From assembly GCA_002733865.1 (NCBI GenBank), contig NVXM01000030.1, positions 40,770-104,769 of the forward strand: 64,000 nt of DNA. The letters run 5' to 3'. Below, in pieces: positions 50,050 to 59,541 of the stretch. Source of the DNA: Sphingopyxis sp. Its GTDB lineage: Bacteria > Pseudomonadota > Alphaproteobacteria > Sphingomonadales > Sphingomonadaceae. The position numbers and the translations under genes were made by a program. The number at the start of each line of letters is the position of its first letter. The first letter of the stretch is position 1. Under the pieces are notes generated by a model. It did not search any database. It was not told where the DNA came from and saw only the letters and a list, made by a program, of their open reading frames with translations.

Positions 50050-50589
50050 ATGGACAAAATCAGAGAAGATCTATCGAGTCTGGCAAGCGGTGAGTGCAGT
50101 CTGCCCGTATCGCTGGAAGTCATCGGTGAACGCTGGTGCTTCATGATATTGCGGGCGGCGCTCAACGGCGTTGGCCATTTTGAGGACTTTCTCTCTGAGA
50201 TAGGGATCGCCCGGAACATACTTGCCAACCGGCTGACGCGGATGGTGGAAGCCGGGATCATGACCCGGCGGCCATGCGATCATGACAAACGTAAGGTCGA
50301 ATATCGGCTGACGGACAAGGGGCAAGCTTTGCTGCCCACCATGATTGCCTTGCGGCAGTGGGGAGAACGATGGGAGACCGGAGTGCCATCAAATCCCATT
50401 CTATGTGACTCGCGTGATCGCAAGCCCATCCGACCGATCAGCATGCGAGCGCATGACGACCGGGTGCTTGAAATGGACGATCTCTGCTGGATTGATGAAG
50501 CGGAACTAAAATCCGAAGCCGCTGGTGCCAATCGCGATGATATGGTCGTGCGCCATCTCCGGGAAATAGGCGAATCGTCGGTCGCCTGA
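50050..50589 (+). CDS. HxlR-family transcriptional regulator
   Basis: 179 residues from the ATG at 50050 (AGGA 8 nt upstream); the reading from 50020 is unsupported. HxlR winged helix: ECSLPVSLEVIGERWCFMILRAA, ILANRLTRMVEAGIMTRRPCD and YRLTDKGQALLPTMIALRQWG (in parts). The C-terminal 55 residues go beyond the usual HxlR length. Targets unknown; some HxlR proteins sense aldehydes or quinones through the early cysteine present here. Confidence 0.9.
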   Translation: MDKIREDLSSLASGECSLPVSLEVIGERWCFMILRAALNGVGHFEDFLSEIGIARNILANRLTRMVEAGIMTRRPCDHDKRKVEYRLTDKGQALLPTMIALRQWGERWETGVPSNPILCDSRDRKPIRPISMRAHDDRVLEMDDLCWIDEAELKSEAAGANRDDMVVRHLREIGESSVA

Positions 50590-50608
50590 TGCCGTTTGCG
50601 AACGGACG

Positions 50609-51190
50609 CTAAACGGTCGCGTAAATACTGTTTATCGGCCGCGCCATGACCCGACGTACCATCGGTTCGAAAAATTCCAGCGGCGCCGTATCATAGGCTG
50701 CGTCAAATGCGGTTTGATCATATTTGGAGCAGAATTCAGCGCAATCTTCGAAATGTTCATGTCCCCGGAATTGCTCGCGCATCTCGCGATCCTGCCCAAG
50801 ATAGTGGAAAAAATAATAGCCCTGAAAGATGCCGTGCTTTTCGGTGATCCAGTGATTTTTTTCGCTGACGAAGGGTTTCAGGATCGCCGCTGCAATGTCG
50901 GGATGGTTATAGGTACCAAGCGTGTCGCCAATGTCGTGCAGCAGCGCCATCACGACATATTCCTCATCCCGGCCATCGCGATGCGCGCGAGTCGCGGTCT
51001 GCAGGCTATGTTGCATACGGTCGATGGGAAAACCGCCAAAATCGCCATCGAGCAGTTTTAGATGATCGAGCACCCGGTCGGCCACCTTGCAGGCAAAAGG
51101 ACCAAAGTGGCCGCCGATAATCTGCCAGTCTTCCTGTGTGCCCTCTTCCATGGAAGGAAATTTAGCGCGTAGTTCGTTGGGACCGCCCAT
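50609..51190 (-). CDS. HD-domain oxygenase-like or phosphohydrolase protein
   Basis: 193 residues from the ATG at 51190 preceded by AGGAG; the open frame before it is not coding. HD-type metal residues: RMQHSLQTATRAHRDG, ALLHDIGDTLGTYNHPD, and later EKHGIFQGYYFFHYLG. The spacing resembles the mixed-valent di-iron oxygenases of the MIOX/PhnZ group more than cyclic-nucleotide phosphohydrolases. Function uncertain. Divergent from a two-component pair. Confidence 0.75.
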   Translation of the reverse strand: MGGPNELRAKFPSMEEGTQEDWQIIGGHFGPFACKVADRVLDHLKLLDGDFGGFPIDRMQHSLQTATRAHRDGRDEEYVVMALLHDIGDTLGTYNHPDIAAAILKPFVSEKNHWITEKHGIFQGYYFFHYLGQDREMREQFRGHEHFEDCAEFCSKYDQTAFDAAYDTAPLEFFEPMVRRVMARPINSIYATV

Positions 51191-51350
51191 GATCTTCTCC
51201 TGTGTATATTGTCGATCTTCAGCCACATTCCTGTTGCCGAAACTGCCAATTCTTTTGCATTTCGGCCGAAAAAGCGGCGTTCGTCGTCTTATTTGCCCAA
51301 TTGATAGGCGATTCTTCCCCAAGCGGCAATGGCCCGCTATAGATAACGCG

Positions 51351-52583
51351 ATGGCCGTTATTGATATTCGTCCCCAGCCGTTTTTTGGCAACAAGAACCG
51401 GGCGTTCTGGAACCTGCAATCTGCGGGCTGGGCCGGTGCGTTGATCTTGCGCGCGATCGGCGGGATTTCCAATGGCCTGCCGCTGAGTTTCCTGGTGCCC
51501 GTGATCATTTCAACGATTACCGGCTATTCCATCTCGCTGCTGTTGTCCGTCGTTTACAAGAATCTGATCCACCGGCGGCCTATTGTGACCTGGAGCAGCA
51601 CTGCGGTGATCCTGACGATTGCCGCCTCGCTTTACGCTTTCATTGATGCCTGGGTTTTCCTCATCCAGAACCCGGCCACGGAAACCGCCTTCGGCACTCT
51701 GTTTCTGGGATCACTGTTCCTCGGTATCATGATGCTCGGGGCTTGGTCGGCGCTTTACTATGCGATCAACTTTTTCCTGCGCGTCGAGGAACAGAATGAC
51801 CAGTTGCTGCAACTGGAAGCACAGGCGACGCGCGCGCAGCTGGCGATGCTGCGCTATCAGCTCAATCCCCATTTCCTTTTCAACACGTTGAACAGCATTT
51901 CGACGCTGGTGCTGCTGCGTCAGACGGAACCGGCCAATGCGATGCTGTCGCGCCTTTCCTCCTTCTTGCGCCACACGCTGGTCAATGAGGTCCACAGCCG
52001 GGTGACGCTAGCGCAGGAAGTCGAAACACTGCATCTCTATCTGGATATCGAGAAGATGCGATTCGAGGAAAGGCTGCGGTCGCATTTCGATATAGATCCG
52101 GCCGTTCGCGATGCCTTGTTGCCGTCGCTGCTGCTGCAGCCGCTGGTCGAGAATGCCATAAAATATGCGGTAACGCCGCAGGAAGAAGGGGCAGATATTT
52201 CGGTGTCGGCTCAACTCGATGGCGAAAAGTTGCGGATAACGGTCTCGGATACCGGTCCCGGCAAAGTCGGTGCGGCGTCCAGCAAATCCAGCTCGACGGG
52301 CGTCGGTCTCGGTAATATTCAGGAGCGATTAAACCAAGCCTATGGAGAAGGCGCGACATTTGAAACGCGTTCGTCTCCCGGCGACGGCTTTTCGGTGGTG
52401 ATCGCCGTGCCATTTGAAACGAGAGAACAGATCGAACGGGAAGCGGCAAAGCACGCGACAACGGAAGAACAAGTGAGAAACGAAACCATTTTTGGCGAGC
52501 ATGCACCGAGCGATGGCCATCAGCGAGAGCCGGTAAATGTGACCGCGATGGCGTCCTTACAGCACAAGGATTTAAAAACATGA
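51351..52583 (+). CDS. LytS/YehU-type sensor histidine kinase
   Basis: 410 residues. Four predicted membrane helices lie in residues 20-140, then a His_kinase domain with the phospho-accepting His174 (LNPHFLFNTLNSIS), N-box LQPLVENAIKYA and G-box GVGLGNIQERL. The last ~50 residues are a charged tail. Its TGA overlaps the ATG of the response regulator (ATGA), so the pair is translationally coupled. The start ATG lacks a strong ribosome site. Confidence 0.88.
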   Translation: MAVIDIRPQPFFGNKNRAFWNLQSAGWAGALILRAIGGISNGLPLSFLVPVIISTITGYSISLLLSVVYKNLIHRRPIVTWSSTAVILTIAASLYAFIDAWVFLIQNPATETAFGTLFLGSLFLGIMMLGAWSALYYAINFFLRVEEQNDQLLQLEAQATRAQLAMLRYQLNPHFLFNTLNSISTLVLLRQTEPANAMLSRLSSFLRHTLVNEVHSRVTLAQEVETLHLYLDIEKMRFEERLRSHFDIDPAVRDALLPSLLLQPLVENAIKYAVTPQEEGADISVSAQLDGEKLRITVSDTGPGKVGAASSKSSSTGVGLGNIQERLNQAYGEGATFETRSSPGDGFSVVIAVPFETREQIEREAAKHATTEEQVRNETIFGEHAPSDGHQREPVNVTAMASLQHKDLKT

Positions 52584-53380
52584 CGATCAGAACCATATTA
52601 GTCGATGACGAAAAGCTGGCGATCCAGGGTTTGCAGATCCGGCTCGAAAAATTTGAGGATATCGAGGTGGTCGACACCTGCCGCAATGGCCGGGAAGCGA
52701 TTCGCAAGATCAAGACGTTGAAGCCCGACCTGGTGTTCCTCGATATCCAGATGCCGGGGTTCGACGGCTTTTCGGTGGTTCAGGGAATCATGGAGATCGA
52801 GCCCCCTCTGTTCATTTTTGTCACCGCTTACTCCGAACATGCGGTCCGTGCCTTCGAAGCGGAAGCGATCGATTATCTGGTAAAGCCGGTCGAGGAAGAC
52901 CGGCTCGCTGACGCGATTGACCGGGTACGCAAACGGCTGCTGGAAAAGCGCGGTGGTGCAGAGCTCGAAAAGCTGAAAAACGTGCTGAGCGAAGTCGCGC
53001 CTGACGCGATGGCGAACATGGATGAGTCGGATGAACCGGCGTCGGCGAATCGCTATGAGAAGCTGATCAATGTGAAAGACCGGGGACAGATTTTCCGCGT
53101 CGATGTTGATACGATTGAACGGATTGATGCTGCAGGCGATTATATGTGCATCTATACCGCCGACAACAGCCTGATCCTGCGTGAAACCATGAAAGATCTG
53201 GAAAAGCGTCTCGACCCCCGCAATTTTCAGCGAGTACATCGCTCGACCATCGTCAACCTTAGCCAGGTCAGGGAAGTGAAGCCGCATACCAACGGCGAAT
53301 GTTTTCTCGTGCTCGGTTCAGGCGCTCAGGTTAAGGTTAGCCGCAGCTATCGCGATGTAGTCGCCCGGTTCGTGCATTAG
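52580..53380 (+). CDS. LytTR-family response regulator
   Basis: 266 residues. Receiver domain with phospho-acceptor Asp55 (LVFLDIQMPGFDG), acidic pair VDDEK at the N-terminus and the conserved Lys in DYLVKPVEED. A LytTR DNA-binding domain follows (about 160-266: RIDAAGDYMCIYT, FQRVHRSTIVNLSQVREV, LGSGAQVKVSRSYRD). Coupled to the upstream kinase. Targets are not evident from nearby sequence. Confidence 0.92.
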   Translation: MTIRTILVDDEKLAIQGLQIRLEKFEDIEVVDTCRNGREAIRKIKTLKPDLVFLDIQMPGFDGFSVVQGIMEIEPPLFIFVTAYSEHAVRAFEAEAIDYLVKPVEEDRLADAIDRVRKRLLEKRGGAELEKLKNVLSEVAPDAMANMDESDEPASANRYEKLINVKDRGQIFRVDVDTIERIDAAGDYMCIYTADNSLILRETMKDLEKRLDPRNFQRVHRSTIVNLSQVREVKPHTNGECFLVLGSGAQVKVSRSYRDVVARFVH

Positions 53381-53383
53381 GCG

Positions 53384-53842
53384 CTAGTCCCGACGGCTGC
53401 GGAAAAATTCCAATAGCAGTTGCGCGGACCCTTCTCCCTCTATGCCGGAATAGACTTCGGGCTTGTGATGGCAGGTGGGCGCGTCGAAAAAACGGACTCC
53501 ATTGTCAACGGCGCCGCCCTTGGGATCTTCCGCGCCATAATATAGTCTGCGGATCCGGGCATGGGCGATGGCGCCAGCGCACATTGTGCAAGGTTCAAGC
53601 GTAACCCACAGGTCGCACTCGTCGAGGCGGTCATTGCCGAGAAAACGGGTCGCTTCGCGAATCGCAACGATTTCGGCATGGGCGGTCGGATCATGATCGA
53701 TCCGCGTGCGGTTATGTCCCCGGCCAATAATTTTGCCATCCTTGGTGATGACTGCCCCTACCGGCACTTCATCGACAGCGATGGCGGTGTTGGCCAATGC
53801 CAGCGCATCGCCCATGAAAGAAGTATATTTCGCCGCCGCCAT
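53384..53842 (-). CDS. tadA: tRNA adenosine(34) deaminase-like nucleoside deaminase
   Basis: 152 residues. Zinc/catalytic motif His55-Ala-Glu57 (PTAHAEIVAI) and Cys85/Cys88 (LEPCTMCAGAIAHARI). The YYGAEDPKGGAVDNGVRFF segment is typical of TadA, which makes inosine at the wobble position of tRNA-Arg. Convergent with the response regulator (3 nt between ends), divergent from rpmB. Confidence 0.9.
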   Translation of the reverse strand: MAAAKYTSFMGDALALANTAIAVDEVPVGAVITKDGKIIGRGHNRTRIDHDPTAHAEIVAIREATRFLGNDRLDECDLWVTLEPCTMCAGAIAHARIRRLYYGAEDPKGGAVDNGVRFFDAPTCHHKPEVYSGIEGEGSAQLLLEFFRSRRD

Positions 53843-53913
53843 GCTATTCGATTAGCGCGGAACCGAAAGGAAGGCTATAGGCGACCGGTATGGTGCAAAA
53901 GGCGCCGAGATGC

Positions 53914-53942
53914 TTGACGCATGGCACGATTGTGGTTAGAGG
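53914..53942 (+). promoter_or_regulatory. predicted promoter of rpmB
   Basis: TTGACG (53914-53919), 17-nt spacer, TAGAGG (53937-53942), ending 52 nt before rpmB. Confidence 0.5.
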
Positions 53943-53994
53943 ACCGCTCTTTCCCGCTGGGAATCATTCAATAACAAGAAATTGGACTTTTACG

Positions 53995-54285
53995 ATGTCG
54001 CGGATTTGCGAACTGACAGGTAAGACTCGGCTGGTAGGCAATAATGTGTCGCACGCCAAAAACCGGACCAAGAAAACATTTTTGCCCAACCTGCAAAATG
54101 TGACTCTTTTGTCCGATACACTCGGCAAGGGCGTAAAGCTGCGCGTTTCGACGCACGGCCTGCGTTCGGTTGAACATGTTGGCGGTCTCGACAACTGGCT
54201 GATGAAAACTTCCGATGACAAATTGAGCCTGCGTGTGAAGCGTCTCAAGAAGGAAATCGCGAAAAAGCAGGTTGCTGCCGCTTAA
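53995..54285 (+). CDS. rpmB: 50S ribosomal protein L28
   Basis: 96 residues beginning [20 protein letters not shown], the diagnostic L28 start, then [17 protein letters not shown] and a basic C-terminus. The longer upstream frame is not used. Single-gene transcription unit with its own promoter and a terminator that lies in the convergent neighbour gene. Confidence 0.95.
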   Translation: MSRICELTGKTRLVGNNVSHAKNRTKKTFLPNLQNVTLLSDTLGKGVKLRVSTHGLRSVEHVGGLDNWLMKTSDDKLSLRVKRLKKEIAKKQVAAA

Positions 54286-54289
54286 GCGA

Positions 54290-55375
54290 TCAATCTGATT
54301 CTAGCGTTGAAAAGCCGGGGCTCGCTCCGGCTTTTTCGTTTTGGGCTTCAGCTTTGGTGTTTGTCTGAGAGGGCATGTCCTCCAGCAGGCGGAATTTCAG
54401 TAGCAGCGATTCCTGCAGCGTACTGAAATTGTCATCCGACGCGATCCAGATGATCGTGCCATCCCGATCCCTGGTGATCGCCAGGGCTTCCATATTGTCA
54501 ACCTTTAGCGGTGATTTCAAAGTCGCGATCGGGATAGACCGCGCCACTTTTCCGGGCTGAAAATCCTTCAATTGCGCGATGGACAGGATAGCCGACACAC
54601 CGTCGAACGGCGTGAAGCGGCGGTGCAGCATCACCGCAGAACGGTCGTTGAGCAATGCCGCATCGGTCAGCTTATAGCCCTCGGGAGGCCGATAGCCGAA
54701 AGTCCTGGCCTTGCTGGCTGGTTCAGATGCCTCGCCGTCGAAGATGAGCGCCTGATAACCGCCCTTGGAATATTCTGCCGATTCCGAAAAGATAAGAAAG
54801 CGGCCATCGGGCAGACGGAGCATGGCCTCGGCACCACCATTTTCCGGCCATTTCTGCATCGCCGGAGGGAAAGCTGCAGCCTCTTTGCGGGACAAAGACG
54901 AGCCATAGCGCCAGATGCTGTGTTGATGCTCGTAGCCGACCCAGAATTTATCGGTCGCCGGATCGTGTATGAAGGATTCGGCATCCCAGTTTTGCTTCGG
55001 ATATTCCGTGGTGGTCGCTGGGCCATCGGGCAGCGGCGCAATGAAAGGGCGAACGGCGCGATGCGCCCGTTCGTCCAATGTGAAACCCATGAGCGAACCA
55101 TTGTCGCTTAGCATCAGGAACCGTTTGTCCGGCAAGACCACCATTGACGATATGCCGCCAAAATCATCATTCTTGCTGGTGATGATCCAGCCCCCCAAAA
55201 AAGCGAGCCGGCCAACCCTGCGATGGGCGGGCTTGTTTGCGTCGAGCGCAATTGGCTCAAGCACGATATATTGGCTGTTATTTCTTGGCGGGGCAGGGCC
55301 GCGCACATAGGTGACCGGCACGAGAAAGAACAGGAGTGACAAACAGGCGAGCAAGCGGCGCATGCGGCCGCGCAT
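54290..55375 (-). CDS. phytase/esterase-like secreted protein
   Basis: 361 residues. Signal peptide ([18 protein letters not shown]), then a beta-propeller-like domain of the family called esterase-like activity of phytase: [43 protein letters not shown] strands and [21 protein letters not shown] (in parts). Activity is not established for most members. Its last ~20 codons overlap the rpmB terminator, so the C-terminus may be a recent extension. Confidence 0.82.
   Translation of the reverse strand: MRGRMRRLLACLSLLFFLVPVTYVRGPAPPRNNSQYIVLEPIALDANKPAHRRVGRLAFLGGWIITSKNDDFGGISSMVVLPDKRFLMLSDNGSLMGFTLDERAHRAVRPFIAPLPDGPATTTEYPKQNWDAESFIHDPATDKFWVGYEHQHSIWRYGSSLSRKEAAAFPPAMQKWPENGGAEAMLRLPDGRFLIFSESAEYSKGGYQALIFDGEASEPASKARTFGYRPPEGYKLTDAALLNDRSAVMLHRRFTPFDGVSAILSIAQLKDFQPGKVARSIPIATLKSPLKVDNMEALAITRDRDGTIIWIASDDNFSTLQESLLLKFRLLEDMPSQTNTKAEAQNEKAGASPGFSTLESD
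54310..54336 (+). terminator. rpmB terminator inside the convergent gene
   Basis: AAAAGCCGGGG-CTCG-CTCCGGCTTTTT forms a good stem with T-tract 25 nt after the rpmB stop. It lies within the last codons of the minus-strand phytase-like gene. Confidence 0.85.
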
Positions 55376-55465
55376 AACCGATTCCTCTCCCCAAATATAA
55401 TCTATTCTGGACGATCACGCGACACCTGCGCTAGACGCTGGGCAACCAGTCAGGAAAACGCGCAC

Positions 55466-56176
55466 ATGAAGAAAATCTATCCGGATGCGGCAGCCGCACT
55501 CGACGGCCTTTTATTTGATGACATGCATCTTTGCGTCGGCGGTTTTGGCCTCTGTGGTATCCCCGAACGGCTGATCGATGCAATCCAGAAGGATGGGGTC
55601 AAAGGCCTCACCATCGCTTCCAATAATGCCGGCATCGACAATGAAGGTCTCGGCAAGCTGCTCCGCTCACGGCAGGTGAAGAAAATGATCTCTTCCTACG
55701 TCGGCGAGAACAAGGAGTTCGAACGGCAGTTTCTTTCCGGTGAACTGGAAGTGGAATTCTGCCCGCAGGGCACGCTGGCCGAGCGCTGTCGATCCGGAGG
55801 AGCCGGCATTCCCGGTTTCTATACCAAGACCGGCGTCGGCACGCAGGTCGCCGAGGGCAAGGAGCACAAGGATTTCGATGGCGAAACCTATATTCTCGAG
55901 CGCGGCATTTTTGCTGATCTCTGCCTGATCAAGGGCTGGAAGGCGGACAAGGCGGGCAATCTCATGTTTCGCAAGACTGCGCGCAATTTCAATGCGCCAA
56001 TGGCTACCGCCGGCAAAATCTGTGTCGCCGAGGTGGAGGAAATTGTCGAAGTCGGAGAACTGGACCCGGACTGCATCCATGTCCCGGGGATTTACGTCAA
56101 GCGCCTGATCAGTGGTGCGCCCTATGACAAGAAAATAGAATTCCGCATGACCCGGGAGAGGGAGAATGCAGCATGA
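55466..56176 (+). CDS. 3-oxoacid CoA-transferase, subunit A
   Basis: 236 residues. Family I CoA-transferase alpha chain: [51 protein letters not shown] and [17 protein letters not shown] (in parts), all matching SCOT-type enzymes that move CoA from succinyl-CoA to acetoacetate or another oxoacid. The stop overlaps the next ATG (ATGA). Confidence 0.92.
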   Translation: MKKIYPDAAAALDGLLFDDMHLCVGGFGLCGIPERLIDAIQKDGVKGLTIASNNAGIDNEGLGKLLRSRQVKKMISSYVGENKEFERQFLSGELEVEFCPQGTLAERCRSGGAGIPGFYTKTGVGTQVAEGKEHKDFDGETYILERGIFADLCLIKGWKADKAGNLMFRKTARNFNAPMATAGKICVAEVEEIVEVGELDPDCIHVPGIYVKRLISGAPYDKKIEFRMTRERENAA

Positions 56177-56814
56177 GCTGGACTCGCGATGAAATGGCCG
56201 CTCGGGCGGCGACTGAACTTCAGGACGGCTATTATGTCAATCTCGGCATTGGCATTCCTACGCTGGTCGCCAATCATATTCCGGAAGGTGTCGAGGTGAC
56301 TTTGCAGAGTGAGAACGGGATGCTCGGCATCGGCCCTTTTCCCTATGAAGACGAGGTTGACGCAGATCTGATCAATGCCGGCAAGCAGACGATCAGCGAA
56401 CTGCCTTCGTCCAGCTATTTCGGTTCCGCCGACAGCTTTGCGATGATCCGCGGCGGACATATCGATCTTACGGTGCTGGGCGCGATGGAGGTTGCGGAAA
56501 ATGGCGATATCGCCAACTGGATGATCCCGGGCAAGATGATCAAGGGCATGGGCGGTGCGATGGATCTGGTGGCCGGGGTGAAGAAGATCATCGTCGTGAT
56601 GGATCATTGCGCGAAGGATGGTAGTCCCAAGTTCATCCCGGCCTGCACCCTGCCGCTGACCGGTACCAATGTCGTCGACATGATCATTACCGACCTGTGC
56701 GTTTTCCAGCGTCCCGATCATGATAGCCCGTTCCGGCTGATCGAGCTTGCTCCGGGGATCAGCGCCGAGGATGTCGCCGCGAAAACCGCAGCCAAATATG
56801 AAGTAGCATTGTAA
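56173..56814 (+). CDS. 3-oxoacid CoA-transferase, subunit B
   Basis: 213 residues. Beta chain with the catalytic glutamate in [11 protein letters not shown] and the [15 protein letters not shown] start; [21 protein letters not shown] and [14 protein letters not shown] (in parts) complete the signature. Starts in an ATGA overlap with subunit A; together they form the active heterodimer used in ketone-body or aromatic-acid breakdown. Confidence 0.93.
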   Translation: MSWTRDEMAARAATELQDGYYVNLGIGIPTLVANHIPEGVEVTLQSENGMLGIGPFPYEDEVDADLINAGKQTISELPSSSYFGSADSFAMIRGGHIDLTVLGAMEVAENGDIANWMIPGKMIKGMGGAMDLVAGVKKIIVVMDHCAKDGSPKFIPACTLPLTGTNVVDMIITDLCVFQRPDHDSPFRLIELAPGISAEDVAAKTAAKYEVAL

Positions 56815-56824
56815 GATACCGAAT

Positions 56825-58096
56825 GTGAAAAAATCTCTGGCGCTGTTTTTCGGACTGGCTGCTCTTCTGCTGGTCGGCTGGTACGGCTATCGGGCTCTGT
56901 TTGAACAGAAAAGCGGTTTTCCGCTGGCGACCCTTGTCGAGCCAAAAGCAGCAAAGCGTCTGCCAACCAGGCCTGACGACTGGCACGGAAAAATCGACTA
57001 TCGCGGTCTTGACCAGGATTTTGCCGCTCTCGCCGCGCGTCCGGAAATGGCCGGACTGGCAGTAGCGATAGTGGAAGACGGAGACCTTCGTTTTGTGTCC
57101 ACATACGGCGTCGCTGACAAGGACAGCGGCGAGCCGGTGACGCCGCAAACCGTGTTCCGCTGGGCCTCGGTATCAAAGGGCGTAGCGGGATCGCTGGCCG
57201 CAAAGCTGTCGGAAGAGGGCAAGCTCAATCTCGACGCCCCCTTGAGCATCTGGCACTCGTCCCTCCGGCTCCCGGGCGACGCTCAGTCGCAGATATCAAT
57301 GGCGCAACTATTGTCCCATCGAACAGGTCTCACCAAAAATGCCTATGATACGAAGCTGGAGGATGGTGAAGATCCCGGTCTGCTTCGCAGCCAGCTCGGC
57401 GCTGCGCCGCTGCAATGCTTGCCGGGTACGTGCCACAGCTATCAGAATATCGCCTTTGATGCGGCGAGCGAGATTTTGGGCCAGGCTGCGGGGACCTTAT
57501 ATTCGGATGCCGTGCAAAAGCGCTTGTTCAAGCCGCTGGGCATGACAAGCGCGCAATTTGGCATGGCTGGTCTGATCGGTGCCAAGAGCTGGGCGCGGCC
57601 CCACCGCGGCGATCAGGTGCGAACCTTGTCAGAGTCCTACTGGCGGGTTCCGGCAGCGGCTGGCGTGAGCAGCAATATTATCGACCTGGCACGGTGGATG
57701 CGCGCGCAGATGGGTGAGAATGAAGATGTTCTGTCGAGCCAGACTCTGGCCTTGGCCCATGCGCCGCTGGTCAGTACCAGACGTGTCTATAGCGGTGACC
57801 TGGCGCGCGCGCTTGGTAACCCCTATTATGGCCTCGGCTGGCGGACGTTCAACTATGAAGGCCGGCAATTGGTCGGTCATAGCGGAGCGGTCGACGGCTT
57901 TCGTTCAACGATGATATTCGATCCTGCCCGCCGAACCGGTGTGGTGGCTATGTGGAATGATGGCTGGGGTCGGCCGTTTCGGTTACCTTTTGCGGTGCTC
58001 GACAGCTATTATGGCGAGAGTGAATATGATTGGCTTGATTTGTCAGATTTGCCAGCGGTCAAAGTGCCGCCAGCAGAGCCGGTCATGCCCAACTGA
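56825..58096 (+). CDS. class C beta-lactamase-fold serine hydrolase
   Basis: 423 residues from a GTG, 10 nt after subunit B. N-terminal signal anchor (LALFFGLAALLLVGWYGY). Serine hydrolase motifs: Ser115-Val-Ser-Lys118 (SxxK), Tyr-Gln-Asn in CHSYQNIAFD (YxN) and HSGAVDGF (HxG). This is the fold of AmpC, esterase EstB and D-amino-acid peptidases. Antibiotic resistance is not implied; an esterase or peptidase role in the periplasm is more usual for this length. Confidence 0.87.
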   Translation: MKKSLALFFGLAALLLVGWYGYRALFEQKSGFPLATLVEPKAAKRLPTRPDDWHGKIDYRGLDQDFAALAARPEMAGLAVAIVEDGDLRFVSTYGVADKDSGEPVTPQTVFRWASVSKGVAGSLAAKLSEEGKLNLDAPLSIWHSSLRLPGDAQSQISMAQLLSHRTGLTKNAYDTKLEDGEDPGLLRSQLGAAPLQCLPGTCHSYQNIAFDAASEILGQAAGTLYSDAVQKRLFKPLGMTSAQFGMAGLIGAKSWARPHRGDQVRTLSESYWRVPAAAGVSSNIIDLARWMRAQMGENEDVLSSQTLALAHAPLVSTRRVYSGDLARALGNPYYGLGWRTFNYEGRQLVGHSGAVDGFRSTMIFDPARRTGVVAMWNDGWGRPFRLPFAVLDSYYGESEYDWLDLSDLPAVKVPPAEPVMPN

Positions 58097-58113
58097 TCTT
58101 TGGCCGGCGTGGC

Positions 58114-58587
58114 TCAGGTCGCCGAGTTCGCTCTCACGGCCGCCTGCTGAAACAAAGCGCGGTCACCCATTTCCCAGGTGACGTTCAACTGCGTGTGATG
58201 GATCAACCAGCCGTCACCGTTCCGACGCAGCTGATGGACATAATATCCGCCGATACTGTGCATTTCCCGCAGTTCGCCGGTCACCAGATGGTGATGAGCG
58301 GCCATGTAGCAGGTGCAGCTGGCTTCCGAGCCATCGATATCGATCACAAAGTTGGTAAGGACATGCTGGGTGGCATCAAAAGGCTCCAGGGTAGCCCGGA
58401 CCCCGGCGACCCAGTCATCGGCGCTCATGGTGGCGGCGGGTTCACCGGACCAGCTCGAGAAATCGACGGTCAACTGGTCGGTGAATATCGAGCGATAGAG
58501 TCCCCAATCGTGGCGGTCGATGCCCGTCGCATAGCCGAGCACATGGTCGGTAATTCTGGCTCGGTCTAGAAGATCATCGTGGGTCAT
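58114..58587 (-). CDS. SnoaL/NTF2-like fold protein
   Basis: 157 residues. N-terminal DLLDRARITDHVLGYATGIDRHDWGLYRSIFTD (in parts) and the VDIDGSEASCTCYMAAHHHL strand pair are typical of NTF2-like ring-hydroxylating beta-subunit/SnoaL relatives. Such proteins can be small hydratases, isomerases or dehydratases. It overlaps the end of the TIM-barrel gene by 14 nt, so they are one unit. Confidence 0.82.
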   Translation of the reverse strand: MTHDDLLDRARITDHVLGYATGIDRHDWGLYRSIFTDQLTVDFSSWSGEPAATMSADDWVAGVRATLEPFDATQHVLTNFVIDIDGSEASCTCYMAAHHHLVTGELREMHSIGGYYVHQLRRNGDGWLIHHTQLNVTWEMGDRALFQQAAVRANSAT

Positions 58588-59395
58588 TTGATTGTCTTTC
58601 CATCAAAAGTTTCCGGCTTGCGGTAATGGCACGTTCGGCCCAGTTTGTTGCCTCGGTTGCCGTCTGCGGTGCGGAGTGGGGCACCTCAATATCGATATCG
58701 ACATGCGGGCCGAGCAGGGCCACCAGCTCATGAAGCGGGAATACGCCTTCTCCGGGTATCATCCGGCTCATCGCCTCCGGAATATAGTCATCAGACCGGT
58801 GGAAATCTGGTCCGTCGCAGAGCTGGGCGTATCCGATAATGGCCGGGTCGAGCGCCTGTATCTGTTCAAGCGTGCCGCCGGTGCGGAAGAGATGCAGGGC
58901 ATCAATTGCTATCGTCAAATTGGACTGCCGGACATGCCCATGCCATTCCACTGCACGTGTCAGGCTGTTGCAGCCAGCGGCGAAACCGGTGAATTCCAGA
59001 CCGACTTCCAGGCCATTGTCGCGTGCCAATAGACACAGGCTCGACAATTGATCTTCGGCCCGGTGCCGGTCGCTTTCGTGGATATGGGTGACGATGCGTT
59101 TCGTACCCAATTCCGCCGCCAAGGCAATTGCGGGCAGATAGTCCGTGACATTCCGCTCAGCCACTACCGGAAAATATTCGGCGTTGATTATACGCACCTC
59201 ATGGTCGCGGAGCAGTTGCTTGAACGAAGTCGCTGCGTTCGGTTCCACCACCGGAAACATGTTCCCGCCATCGGCGTTGAGCGGTGTAGCAGTGAACAGG
59301 CAGACTCCAGCCAGACCAGCTCCGGCGGCGAAGCGCACGAGACCTTCCGGTCCGCCCTCCATCATCGTGATCTGATGCAATGCCAGCTTGTGCAT
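58574..59395 (-). CDS. TIM-barrel sugar-phosphate isomerase/epimerase-like protein
   Basis: 273 residues. AP endonuclease 2/xylose-isomerase-like barrel with likely metal ligands in LEVGLEFTGFA, TIAIDALHLFRTGG and DIDIEVPHSAP. Family members epimerise sugars or act on aromatic ring products (such as dehydroshikimate dehydratase-like enzymes). Overlap with the SnoaL-like gene suggests joint action on one substrate. Confidence 0.82.
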   Translation of the reverse strand: MHKLALHQITMMEGGPEGLVRFAAGAGLAGVCLFTATPLNADGGNMFPVVEPNAATSFKQLLRDHEVRIINAEYFPVVAERNVTDYLPAIALAAELGTKRIVTHIHESDRHRAEDQLSSLCLLARDNGLEVGLEFTGFAAGCNSLTRAVEWHGHVRQSNLTIAIDALHLFRTGGTLEQIQALDPAIIGYAQLCDGPDFHRSDDYIPEAMSRMIPGEGVFPLHELVALLGPHVDIDIEVPHSAPQTATEATNWAERAITASRKLLMERQSNDPR

Positions 59396-59541
59396 GGGGT
59401 GATTCTAGAAGAATGTCGCGCTGACGCCACCGGATTTCGGGCTTTGCCGCTAGTCAATCTGCTAGGCTGTTTCATATCGCAGCCTCTCTATGTATCTTGT
59501 GGAAAAAGCCGATCGCGAAATCGCGCACAGAGGATATTTGC

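Noticed and set aside
56825..58096. Class C beta-lactamase fold considered as an antibiotic-resistance gene
   Set aside because: Motifs are those of the broad serine hydrolase family; genomic context is catabolic and no ampR-like regulator is present.
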